This document shows positions 47,479 to 55,210 of a DNA stretch of 64,000 bases, one piece after another. The DNA comes from Deltaproteobacteria bacterium (GTDB taxonomy: Bacteria > Myxococcota_A > UBA9042 > PHBI01). The translations under genes were made by a program, and so were the position numbers. The notes beneath the pieces are model-generated. The model did not search any database and was not told where the DNA came from. It saw only the letters and a program-made list of their open reading frames with translations. The stretch is from contig WYBB01000141.1 in assembly GCA_011526585.1 (NCBI GenBank), forward strand, positions 1 to 64,000. Reading direction: 5' to 3'. Position 1 is the stretch's first letter, and every line of letters begins with the position of its first letter.

Positions 47479-49830
47479 CTACTCCTCGCGGGCGCCGGAC
47501 GGGATCGGGTAGTCGTCGACGAGACCGGGGATCGGGCGCACCTTCGGCCGCGGGGCGTCGTCGCCGTGACCAGGCGCGGGCCTGAGCGCGTTCTTCAGGT
47601 TCTTGCCGAGGTCGGCGTCACCGACGCCCGCCTTGACGAGGAGCTCGGGCGGGATGCCCTTGTCCTGCCAGTCGGGCGGCAGCTCGACGGCGCCATCGGG
47701 GATCACGATGCGCGGCGGCGGCAGCGCGGACGGGTCGCGCGCGACCTTGCCGGCGGCCTGGTACTCGTCGAGGCAGCTCTCCTCGAGGCGCTTCTGGTTG
47801 ATAGGTTGGCCGATGTCGCACGACATGTAGGCCGCGCGCACGATCGCGTTCTTGATCATGCCGCCCGTCATCTCGAAGTGCTTGGCGAGCTTTTCGAAAT
47901 TGACGTCCTCGGCCAGCGGCGCCTCGGGTGGGGTCAGGGTGCGCCAGATGCGGGCGCGGCCCTCCTCGTCGGGCTCCTCGAAGGTGACGCGGAACTGGAT
48001 GCGGCGGATGAGGGCCTTGTCGAGACTGCCATAGAAATTGGTCGTCAATATGACGAAGCCGGGGAAGCGCTCGATCTCCTGCAGGAGCAGGTTGACCTCC
48101 ATGTTGGCGTAGCGATCGGTCGCGGTCTTGGCCTCGGCGACGCGGCTGGCGAAGAGGGAGTCGGCCTCGTCGAAGAGCAACATCGCGTGCGAGATCCGGG
48201 CCTGCTGGAAGATCGCCTTGATGTTCTTCTCCGTCTCACCGACCCACTTGGAGACGACCTCGGGGATGTTGATGCGATAGAGCGGGCGGTTCAGCTCGCC
48301 GCTGATGATCTCGGCGCAGAGGGTCTTGCCGGTACCGGGCGGGCCGTCGAAGAGGCAGGTGATGCCCTTGCCGGTGACGAGCTTCTTGCCGAAGCCCCAG
48401 GCGTTGAGCACCGTCGCCTGGTTCTTGCAGGCGGCGATGATCTCGAGCACCTTCTTGAAGGGCTTCTCCGGCAGGATGATGTCCTTGATGCGCAGCCGGG
48501 TGTTGGTGCGCACCGTCAGGTCCTCGAGGGCGTAGCGGAGCTGGGCGCGACAGCCCTCCTCGAGCAGCGCCATCGTCAGGCGCGGCCCCTTGGGGTTCTT
48601 GGCGAGCGCCAGGTTGACCGCGAAGAGGATGGCGTTCTTGATCGTGCCGCCCGAAAAATCATACGTGTTTGCGAGTACTTCGAGGTCGATATCGCCTTCG
48701 AGCGGGACCTCGGGCGGGATGTGCACCTCCCAGATCTGGCGGCGCACCTCGGCGTCGGGAACCTCGAAAGGCAGGTTGTACATCACGCGCCGCTCGAGGC
48801 CCTCGTCGAGCATGTGCGGGTGGTTGGTGATGAGGATCAGGATCCCCTCGAAGTCCTCGATCGCCTTGAAGGCGGTGGCCTTGCGCTTGTCGCCCTTGCC
48901 GAGGAGGGCCTCGCACTCGTCGATGAGCACGATGGCGTCGCGCATCGAGGCCTCGGTCAGGAGATCGTCGAGGAGCTTCTCGACGCCCTCCTTCTCGGGG
49001 ATGTCGGCGGCGGAGAGCGAGAGGATCGGGCGCCGGGCGTGCGCGGCCAGCGCGTGCGCGAGGAGGGTCTTGCCGGTGCCGGGCGGGCCGGAGAAGAGGA
49101 AGGAGAGGCCGCGCCCGTAGGGCAGGACCTTGTCGAAGCCCCACTCGGAGATCGCCTTGCGGTAGTCGCGGTGGTTCTCGACGAGCTGACGCACCTGCTG
49201 CATGTGCTCGGGCTCGAGGATCACGTTGAGCAGCGAGACCTCGGGGAACTCGAGGCGCGCGACCTTGGCCAGCGTCTCGCTGAGCTCGTTCTCCTTGAGG
49301 ATGAAGCGCAGGGTCGGGGTGGTGAGCTCCATGCGCCGCGAGAGCAGGCCCTCGGAGGAGCCGACCTCGGTGCGCCCGAGCGCGATCATGTGGTTGCGCA
49401 TGAGCGGCGCCGAGGGCAGGAAGCTCTGGCGCGCGGTGACGCGATCGGCCGCGTTGGTGCAGAAGCGTTCCATCGCCAGGCGGATGGTCACCCCGCGCGA
49501 GAACGCGTCCTTGCTGGCGGTCGAGACCAGCGCCGCCATGCGCGGCTCGATGTGCGAGGCGAGCGCGAGCACGAGGCAGCGCAGCTCGAAGGAGTTCAGG
49601 CGGAAGCGCGAGACCAGATCGGCGAGCGGCACGTTGTCCGGCCCGCGCAGCGCGCTCTCGGAGAGCGAGCGCAGGTTGAGCTCCCAGCGTAGCCAGGCGG
49701 CTTCGGCGTCGCGGCGCGCCTCGCCCTTCATGTCGCCGGCGAGCAGCCCGGCGACGTTGGCGACGCCCTCGATCAAGGTCTGGAGGTTGCGATCGTTGTT
49801 GGTGTTGGCGGTCGGGCCGGGGACGCTCAT
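47479..49830 (-). CDS. AAA+ ATPase with two ATPase modules, eCIS-type
   Basis: 783 residues. A helical/winged-helix-like N-terminal region (about 1-215) is followed by AAA module 1 (Walker A SGPPGTGKT near 249, Walker B IVLIDECEALL near 300) and module 2 (Walker A DGPPGTGKT near 496, Walker B MLLFDEADSLF near 552). Both keep Asp-Glu and paired arginines in the sensor region (GLERRV, ALIRRI), so both look active. A Pro-rich acidic tail ends the protein. AAA ATPases of this general type (Afp15-like) accompany contractile injection systems and DUF4157 cargo. The gene lies 237 bases upstream of the giant gene on the same strand, which suggests it helps fold, load or assemble that protein (inference). 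Confidence 0.92.
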   Translation of the reverse strand: MSVPGPTANTNNDRNLQTLIEGVANVAGLLAGDMKGEARRDAEAAWLRWELNLRSLSESALRGPDNVPLADLVSRFRLNSFELRCLVLALASHIEPRMAALVSTASKDAFSRGVTIRLAMERFCTNAADRVTARQSFLPSAPLMRNHMIALGRTEVGSSEGLLSRRMELTTPTLRFILKENELSETLAKVARLEFPEVSLLNVILEPEHMQQVRQLVENHRDYRKAISEWGFDKVLPYGRGLSFLFSGPPGTGKTLLAHALAAHARRPILSLSAADIPEKEGVEKLLDDLLTEASMRDAIVLIDECEALLGKGDKRKATAFKAIEDFEGILILITNHPHMLDEGLERRVMYNLPFEVPDAEVRRQIWEVHIPPEVPLEGDIDLEVLANTYDFSGGTIKNAILFAVNLALAKNPKGPRLTMALLEEGCRAQLRYALEDLTVRTNTRLRIKDIILPEKPFKKVLEIIAACKNQATVLNAWGFGKKLVTGKGITCLFDGPPGTGKTLCAEIISGELNRPLYRINIPEVVSKWVGETEKNIKAIFQQARISHAMLLFDEADSLFASRVAEAKTATDRYANMEVNLLLQEIERFPGFVILTTNFYGSLDKALIRRIQFRVTFEEPDEEGRARIWRTLTPPEAPLAEDVNFEKLAKHFEMTGGMIKNAIVRAAYMSCDIGQPINQKRLEESCLDEYQAAGKVARDPSALPPPRIVIPDGAVELPPDWQDKGIPPELLVKAGVGDADLGKNLKNALRPAPGHGDDAPRPKVRPIPGLVDDYPIPSGAREE

Positions 49831-49970
49831 CGAGCGGTAGGGTGCGCCTGATCCCGCGTGAGTTCAAGAGATCGTCTCCGGCGACGCCGACGACGAGAGC
49901 CGGTTGAACGGGAGCGGCGCGTGCTCACCCTGCCCGCTTCGCCAGAGAGCACGTGCACCCGGGGGGGAAG

Positions 49971-51116
49971 ATGAAGCTGATACCGAGCCTGTGCGCCGCC
50001 TTGCGCGCGCGCCAGTACGCGATCAACACCGAGCGCGCCTACGTCTCGTGGACGCTGCGCTACATCCACTTCCACGGGATCAAGCACCCGAAGGATCTCG
50101 GCGAGGAGGACGTGGCGGCGTTCCTGCACCACCTCGTCAGCGTCGAGAAGATCGCGGCCAGCACCCAGAACCAGGCGCTGTGCGCGCTGGTCTTCCTCTA
50201 CAAGGAGGTGATCGGCCGGCCGCTGGGCGAGCTCGGCCCGTTCCGCTACGCCTCGCGGGTGCGCACGCTGCCGACGGTGCTCGAGCCCAAGGAGGTGAGA
50301 AGGCTCCTCGCCCAGCTCGAGCAGCCCTACCGGCTCATGGCCGAGCTCATGTACGGCAGCGGTCTGCGCGTGAGCGAGTGCGTCGCGCTGCGGGTGCACG
50401 ACGTCGACTTCGCGCGCAAGGCGATCACCGTGCGCCGGTCCAAGGGCGACAAGGACCGGCAGACCCTCCTGCCCGCGAGCGCCGTACCCGCGCTCGAGCG
50501 GCAGATCGAGCTCGCCCGCCTGCGGCTTGGCGACGACCTGGACATCCACCGGTTCGCGGGCACGACGCTGCCGGGCGCGCTCGATCGCAAGCTGCCCTCG
50601 GCGGCCCGCTCGATCGGCTGGCAGTACGTCTTCGCCGCATCGCGGCTCGTCGAGGACGAGCGTGGCCGGCTCCATCGCCATCACCTCGACGTGAGCGCCA
50701 TGCAGCGCGTCATCCGCGCCGCCGTCGACAAGGCCGGGATCGAGAAGCGCGTCGGCTGCCACACCCTGCGCCACAGCTTCGCGACCCACCTGCTCGAGCA
50801 GGGCACCGATCTGCGGACGATCCAGACGCTGCTCGGCCACACCAGCGTCAAGACGACGCAGGTCTACACGCACGTCGCGACGCGCTCGGTCCTCGGCGCG
50901 CTGAGCCCGCTCGACAGGTGGTCCGACCACGCCGAGCGCGGTGACGCTCGGCACGGTCACGGGGTCGGTCGACACGCCGTGCGCGATGCCCGACTCCCAG
51001 GGGACGGGCTCGTCGACGAGGAGCCGGATGTGGTCGACGCCGAGGGCGACGACGTCGACGGCACCTTCCCGATCGACGTCGCCGGGCGCGGTCGCGACGA
51101 CAGCGACGTCGAGTGA
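49971..51116 (+). CDS. intI: integron-type tyrosine recombinase with aberrant C-terminal extension
   Basis: 381 residues from ATG 49971 (GGGGGGGAAG upstream). Core-binding domain 1-95, catalytic domain 100-317 with Arg133 (GSGLRVSE), Lys near 161, His264 and Arg267 (HTLRHSF), His290 (LLGHTSVKTT) and the nucleophile Tyr299 (VYTHV). Between them lies the insertion diagnostic of integron integrases: 'ALDRKLPSAARSIGWQYVFAA' and 'RLHRHHLD' (about 203-240). IntI proteins normally end just after the 'SPLD' motif (312-315). Here 64 further residues (318-381), rich in Asp, Gly, Arg and Val, are read from what is the antisense of an FG-GAP-like coding fragment, so they are probably junk from a rearrangement. 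No cassette array or attC site is evident downstream. Confidence 0.88.
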   Translation: MKLIPSLCAALRARQYAINTERAYVSWTLRYIHFHGIKHPKDLGEEDVAAFLHHLVSVEKIAASTQNQALCALVFLYKEVIGRPLGELGPFRYASRVRTLPTVLEPKEVRRLLAQLEQPYRLMAELMYGSGLRVSECVALRVHDVDFARKAITVRRSKGDKDRQTLLPASAVPALERQIELARLRLGDDLDIHRFAGTTLPGALDRKLPSAARSIGWQYVFAASRLVEDERGRLHRHHLDVSAMQRVIRAAVDKAGIEKRVGCHTLRHSFATHLLEQGTDLRTIQTLLGHTSVKTTQVYTHVATRSVLGALSPLDRWSDHAERGDARHGHGVGRHAVRDARLPGDGLVDEEPDVVDAEGDDVDGTFPIDVAGRGRDDSDVE

Positions 51117-51160
51117 GCTGTGGACCGAGACCGGCGAGCGCCATGTCCTCGTGGCCTGCG
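50925..51160 (-). pseudogene. remnant of an FG-GAP-repeat protein gene
   Basis: On the minus strand, about 51115 to 50935 translates as 'SSLDVAVVATAPGDVDREG' followed by 'AVDVVALGVDHIRLLVDEP', the classic FG-GAP/integrin-alpha-like calcium-binding repeat. Just upstream, another frame gives 'GHEDMALAGLG', the end of a preceding repeat, so a frameshift separates the two. There is no start or full-length frame, and the left end merges with the 3' end of the integrase. It is a decayed fragment of a larger surface-protein gene cut by recombination. Confidence 0.6.
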
Positions 51161-51214
51161 CGCCTGCTGCCCTGGCAGCAGACGCGCCTCGGGACGACGT
51201 TGGCGCCAGCGTGT

Positions 51215-51688
51215 TCAGTAGGTGTACGGCACGACCGACACGAAGTCCTCCGCGCCGAGGGTGTCGAGCGCGATGACCTCGATGCGGTAGCCCGGGTAGA
51301 AGGGATCGAGGTAGGTGCGATAGCCCGAGCGCAGGACCTGCCAGTGGCCGGGACCGTCGCCGGGGGTGAGCTCGAAGGACTCGACCGGGAGCGACGAGCC
51401 GGAGTAGCTGTCGTAGACGTCCGCCCAGACCTCGTTGACGTCGTAGAGGCCGTCCGGATCGTCGACCCAGGCCTCGACGTACCAGACGTCATCATAGGCG
51501 TAGTCGTCCCAGAAGACGCCGGCCTCGGCGTAGCTCACGCGCGGCGCGTAGTTCGTGGGGGGCGGAGGCGGAGGCGGAGGCGGGCCGTCGGGGACACCCG
51601 GGCCACCGTAGCCGGGCGTGTAGTAATAGGGCTCGCAGGCCGAGACGCCGCCGAGCAGGAGCAGTGCCGCGATCAGGGTGCGCATCAT
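51215..51688 (-). CDS. small lipoprotein with Pro-rich hinge
   Basis: 157 residues from ATG 51688 (GGGAGGAAGACG upstream; ATG 51685 is next in frame). The signal ends GVSAC. A Tyr/Gly-rich segment and a run of nine prolines are followed by a ~110-residue acidic, Tyr-rich domain with Ig-like strand spacing ('DDVWYVEAWVDDPDGLYDVNEVWADVYD'). It probably folds as a single beta-sandwich displayed on the surface or in the periplasm. The family is not recognised. Confidence 0.8.
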   Translation of the reverse strand: MMRTLIAALLLLGGVSACEPYYYTPGYGGPGVPDGPPPPPPPPPTNYAPRVSYAEAGVFWDDYAYDDVWYVEAWVDDPDGLYDVNEVWADVYDSYSGSSLPVESFELTPGDGPGHWQVLRSGYRTYLDPFYPGYRIEVIALDTLGAEDFVSVVPYTY

Positions 51689-51830
51689 CGTCTTCCTCCC
51701 GTGGCGATCGCACCGGCCGAAGATGGGTGCCGCGCGCCACGAATGCCCGACGGCGCCCGCCCGCGGTCGATTCGGTCGACAATGCAAGGAAGTCTTTGCT
51801 TGTCTCAAAGGCGCGCGCGCGGCGCCCGGA

Positions 51831-53171
51831 TCACTCGGCGGCGAAGGTGCGCAACCATCGGATCGCGTCGGCGTCGCCGGTGATGCGCTGGGCCATCTGC
51901 ACGAGCGCCTCGGTCTGGTGCTCGGAGAGCGGGCGGTCGAGCACCGAGACGTCGTAGGCGATGTGGTGCTCGGGGAAGTCGACGTGGGCCGAGCGCACGT
52001 TGGAGGCGCCGGCCTCGTAGATCGCGTCGTCGACCGCCTTCTTGGTGCCGCGCTTGTCGGTGTGCACGACGGCGAGGATGTGCTGGCCCTCGGGGGCCTC
52101 GAACTCGATCTTGGCGCGCGGGCGGAAGACGCAGTCGCGGATCATGCCGTAGCGGTTGAAGAGCTCGGTGGTGCGCGCCATGTAGCGCCCGATGCGCGGC
52201 TGCGCCTCGAGGGTGGCGGCGCCGATGTGCGGGGTGGCGAAGACGCGGGGCTCGCCCTGGTAGGGGTTGACCCAGGCCTTGGTGTCCGAGGCGCGCGGCT
52301 CGTCGGGGAAGACGTCGGTCATCGCGTAGGAGACGAAGCCGTCCTGGATGGCGCGACGCAAGTCGTCGGGAGCGACGACGAAGCCGCGCGCGAGGTTGAT
52401 GAAGATGCGCGGGCTCGAGGTGGGGCGGCTGGCCCAGTGCTTGAAGGTCTCGTAGTTGAAGAGGTCGCGGTTGCTGGCGCCGTGGATGTCGCTGGCCGAG
52501 ACGTGCACGGTGACGAAGTCGGCCTGCGCGAAGACGTCGCGCACCGAGTCGCAGGCGCGATAGCCCATCGCCAGGCCGACCTCGCGCGGGATGGGGGCGG
52601 AGTCGTAGAAGACGACGTCCATGCCGAGGGCGCGTGAGAGCTGGGCGACCTGGCGGCCGATGTTGCCGAGGCCGATGATGCCGATGGTCTTGCCGAGGAT
52701 CTCGTAGCGCGCGGTGCTGTTCTTGCGCCACACCGACTCGTTCATCTCGATCACCGAGTCGAAGACGCGGCGCGACAGCGAGATGATCTCGCCGATGACC
52801 AGCTCGGCGACGGAGCGGCCGTTGCTGACCGGGTCGTTCATGACCAGCACGCCGTGGCGCGCGGCGGCCTGCTTGTCGACCGAGTCGTCGCCGATGCAGC
52901 AGAGCATGACCGCGGCGAGGTTGGTGCTGGCGGCGAGCACGCGCTCGTCCACCTCGACCGCGGAGCGCTTGAAGAGGAGGTGGTGCTGGCCCTCCTTCAG
53001 GATGCGCACGAGCTCGTCGTTGGAGGGCGCGTCCTTCAGGCGCTGCACCTCGAAGCCCTGGCTGATGAGCTCCCGGTCGAGCACCTCGGACGGGTTCTCG
53101 ATGACGAGGGCCTTGTTGAAGCGGCCGTTCCAACGGCGGGTGGCGGTGGGCGCGGGCTTGGGGTCGTTCAT
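51831..53171 (-). CDS. serA: D-3-phosphoglycerate dehydrogenase-like protein with ACT domain
   Basis: 446 residues. The 2-hydroxyacid dehydrogenase fold is complete: NAD-binding GLGNIGRQVA, catalytic Arg in NLARGFVV, Glu in DVFPDEP, and His in ATPHIGAAT. A C-terminal ACT-type regulatory domain (about 365-446, starting 'HILAVVHTDKRGTKKAVDD') suggests serine feedback control as in the short SerA class. It catalyses the first step of serine synthesis from 3-phosphoglycerate if the assignment holds. An insert near 'HWASRPTSSPRIFINL' is slightly longer than usual. Divergent from the mscS gene at 53311. Confidence 0.87.
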   Translation of the reverse strand: MNDPKPAPTATRRWNGRFNKALVIENPSEVLDRELISQGFEVQRLKDAPSNDELVRILKEGQHHLLFKRSAVEVDERVLAASTNLAAVMLCCIGDDSVDKQAAARHGVLVMNDPVSNGRSVAELVIGEIISLSRRVFDSVIEMNESVWRKNSTARYEILGKTIGIIGLGNIGRQVAQLSRALGMDVVFYDSAPIPREVGLAMGYRACDSVRDVFAQADFVTVHVSASDIHGASNRDLFNYETFKHWASRPTSSPRIFINLARGFVVAPDDLRRAIQDGFVSYAMTDVFPDEPRASDTKAWVNPYQGEPRVFATPHIGAATLEAQPRIGRYMARTTELFNRYGMIRDCVFRPRAKIEFEAPEGQHILAVVHTDKRGTKKAVDDAIYEAGASNVRSAHVDFPEHHIAYDVSVLDRPLSEHQTEALVQMAQRITGDADAIRWLRTFAAE

Positions 53172-53310
53172 CGTGGGTCCTGCGGGCTGGTCCACGGCGG
53201 GCGGAGAGACCGCGGCGCCGGGGCGCAAGCCGTACACCCTCGGGACGACTGAAACAATCCCCTTGTCGCTCAGCCACGGGTTTGCGACGTTGTCGCGCGT
53301 GATCCACTCC

Positions 53311-54696
53311 ATGCAGCTCACGCCGCTCGGCGCCATCGATCTGGTGGCGATCTGGGACCAGATCTGGCCCTGGCTCTGGCCATCGGTGGTGCTGCTGGTC
53401 TGGCTCGGCGGCTCGGCCTGGGGGGCGATGCGCTGGCGGCGCTGGCTCGGCAAGCGCTTCGCGAGCTCGAGCGGGGTCGTGTCCGAGCGCTTCGTCAAGA
53501 ACGTCGTGCGCATCATGGTGCTGGCGGCCTGGCTCATCGGCCTCTACGTGTGGTCGATGGTCGTGCCGCTCGAAGGCTCGGCCAAGGCCTGGGTGCGGCA
53601 GGACGCCGAGCCGTGGGTCTTCGCGACCATCCTGCTCGCGGTCTTCCTGGCCGTCGGCTTCTACGGGATCCGGCGCGGGCTCCTGTGGCTCGAAACGCGC
53701 GCGGCGCAGACCGACACGACGCTCGACGACGCGCTGCTCGAGGCGCTCAACCGGCCGGCCTACGTGTCGCTGGTGCTCCTGGCCGTGAACCTGTGGGCGG
53801 CGGTGGTGCCGATCCCGGCGGCGCTGCAGGGCTACATCCAGAAGGGCAGCGAGACGACGATGATCGTCTTGATCATCCTCTTCGCCGACGGCCTGGTGCA
53901 GGGCTGGATGATCGCCCGGAGCGAGCGCAGCAAGGTGCTCAAGACCTCCGGCGGCGTGCTCAGGACGAGCGCGCGCGTGCTGATCTACATCATCGGCGCG
54001 CTGATGGCGCTCTCGTCGGTCGGCTTCGACGTGACGCCGGTGCTGGCGACGCTGGGGATCGGCTCGGCGGCGGCCGGCTTCGCGCTCAAGGGCACGCTCG
54101 AGGACTTCCTGGCGGGGCTCCTGATCGCGGCGGATCAGCCGCTCTCGGTCGGCGACTACATCATCGTCGACGAGGAGCACCAGGGCTGGGTGCTGGCGAT
54201 CGGCTGGCGCGCGACGCGGCTCCTCACGCGCTTCGACATGCACGTGATCGTTCCGAACTCGAAGCTGGCGCAGGCGAGCTTCACCAACACCTCACGCCCG
54301 CGTGACGAGGTGCGCTTCCACGCCATCGCGATGATCGGCCTGCACGAAGACCTCGACGAGGTCGTGCGCGTCGCGAGCGAGGTCGGCGACGAGCTGCAGC
54401 AGCACGATCCGCGCGCCATCGCGACCTATCGCTCCTTTGCGTTCATCGAGGTCTTCCAGCCGGGCTACGTCGAGCTCAGGACGTGGCTCTGCGCGAAGTC
54501 GTGGGATGCGCACTTCGGGCTGCGCGACGCGTTCCACCGGCGCCTGCAGCGGCGACTGCGCGAGATGGGCGTGATGATCGCGGCGCCGGCGCAGGTGCTC
54601 GAGGCGCGGGCGGGCACGGCGCTGGCGCTCAGGCTCGGCCAGACGACGGTCGGCGCGGCGGGGGACGTGATCGACGGCGGAGAATCGAAGGCTTGA
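53311..54696 (+). CDS. MscS-family mechanosensitive channel (YnaI-like)
   Basis: 461 residues from ATG 53311 (GTG 53299 in frame). About five transmembrane helices (15-40, 68-88, 102-125, 150-170, 180-200) precede the pore helix 'LATLGIGSAAAGFALKGTLEDFLAGLLIAADQPLSVGD' and the cytoplasmic beta domain ('GWVLAIGWRATRLLTRFDMHVIVPNSKLAQASFTN') with vestibule. It lacks the signal peptide and periplasmic domain of the channel at 31786. Role: tension-gated solute release during hypo-osmotic shock. Confidence 0.93.
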   Translation: MQLTPLGAIDLVAIWDQIWPWLWPSVVLLVWLGGSAWGAMRWRRWLGKRFASSSGVVSERFVKNVVRIMVLAAWLIGLYVWSMVVPLEGSAKAWVRQDAEPWVFATILLAVFLAVGFYGIRRGLLWLETRAAQTDTTLDDALLEALNRPAYVSLVLLAVNLWAAVVPIPAALQGYIQKGSETTMIVLIILFADGLVQGWMIARSERSKVLKTSGGVLRTSARVLIYIIGALMALSSVGFDVTPVLATLGIGSAAAGFALKGTLEDFLAGLLIAADQPLSVGDYIIVDEEHQGWVLAIGWRATRLLTRFDMHVIVPNSKLAQASFTNTSRPRDEVRFHAIAMIGLHEDLDEVVRVASEVGDELQQHDPRAIATYRSFAFIEVFQPGYVELRTWLCAKSWDAHFGLRDAFHRRLQRRLREMGVMIAAPAQVLEARAGTALALRLGQTTVGAAGDVIDGGESKA

Positions 54697-54718
54697 GCCG
54701 AACGTTGGGAGCCGTGTG

Positions 54719-55210
54719 ATGAGGTTTCGGATCGCCGATACGCTGTGGGACGGGACGCGCCCCGATCGCGAGGAGGAGTGGCGGCACGCGCTGCTCGATC
54801 TCAACCACGAGCACGACGGCGCGCCCCCGATCCTGACCTTCGACCGGGCCGAGGACGGTGGCGCGGTGGTCCGCGTCGAGCGCGCCGATGGGCCGCCGAG
54901 CGAGATCGGGCTGAGCTTCGATCTGCTGCGCGACCCCTTCCGCGACTATCGCGAGGTGATCCAGCGGCTGGCGCGCTCGAGCGCCGGCGCGTTCGGCAGC
55001 CGCGAGTGGGAGAGCCTCGACTACGCCAAGAAGCTCGTGCACGACGACGCCGGTCTGCGCATCAAGAAGGCGCTGAGGCCGCACCTGCGCGAGGGCGAGG
55101 TGGTCGACCTCAAGCTGGCGCGGCGGCTCTTCACGCTGATCTTCCTCATCGCGCAGGACCTGCCGCGCGAGCTGGTGACCCGGCACCGCGGCCACGGGCT
55201 GCCGTCGTGA
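54719..55210 (+). CDS. UPF0262 family protein
   Basis: 163 residues from ATG 54719 (in-frame GTG just before it; GGGAG upstream). The C-terminal 'LDYAKKLVHDDAGLRIKKAL' and 'LKLARRLFTLIFLIA' match the UPF0262 pattern, a family of small soluble proteins without known biochemistry. The stop overlaps the alr GTG by four bases, so it is translationally coupled with alanine racemase. Confidence 0.75.
   Translation: MRFRIADTLWDGTRPDREEEWRHALLDLNHEHDGAPPILTFDRAEDGGAVVRVERADGPPSEIGLSFDLLRDPFRDYREVIQRLARSSAGAFGSREWESLDYAKKLVHDDAGLRIKKALRPHLREGEVVDLKLARRLFTLIFLIAQDLPRELVTRHRGHGLPS

Noticed and set aside
35968..49830. Complete extracellular contractile injection system
   Set aside because: No tube, sheath, baseplate, spike or tape-measure gene is visible in any frame; only the ATPase and the DUF4157 protein are present.
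50920..51214. Integron cassette array after intI
   Set aside because: The DNA downstream is an FG-GAP gene remnant; no pair of attC-type core sites (RYYYAAC/GTTRRRY) is seen.
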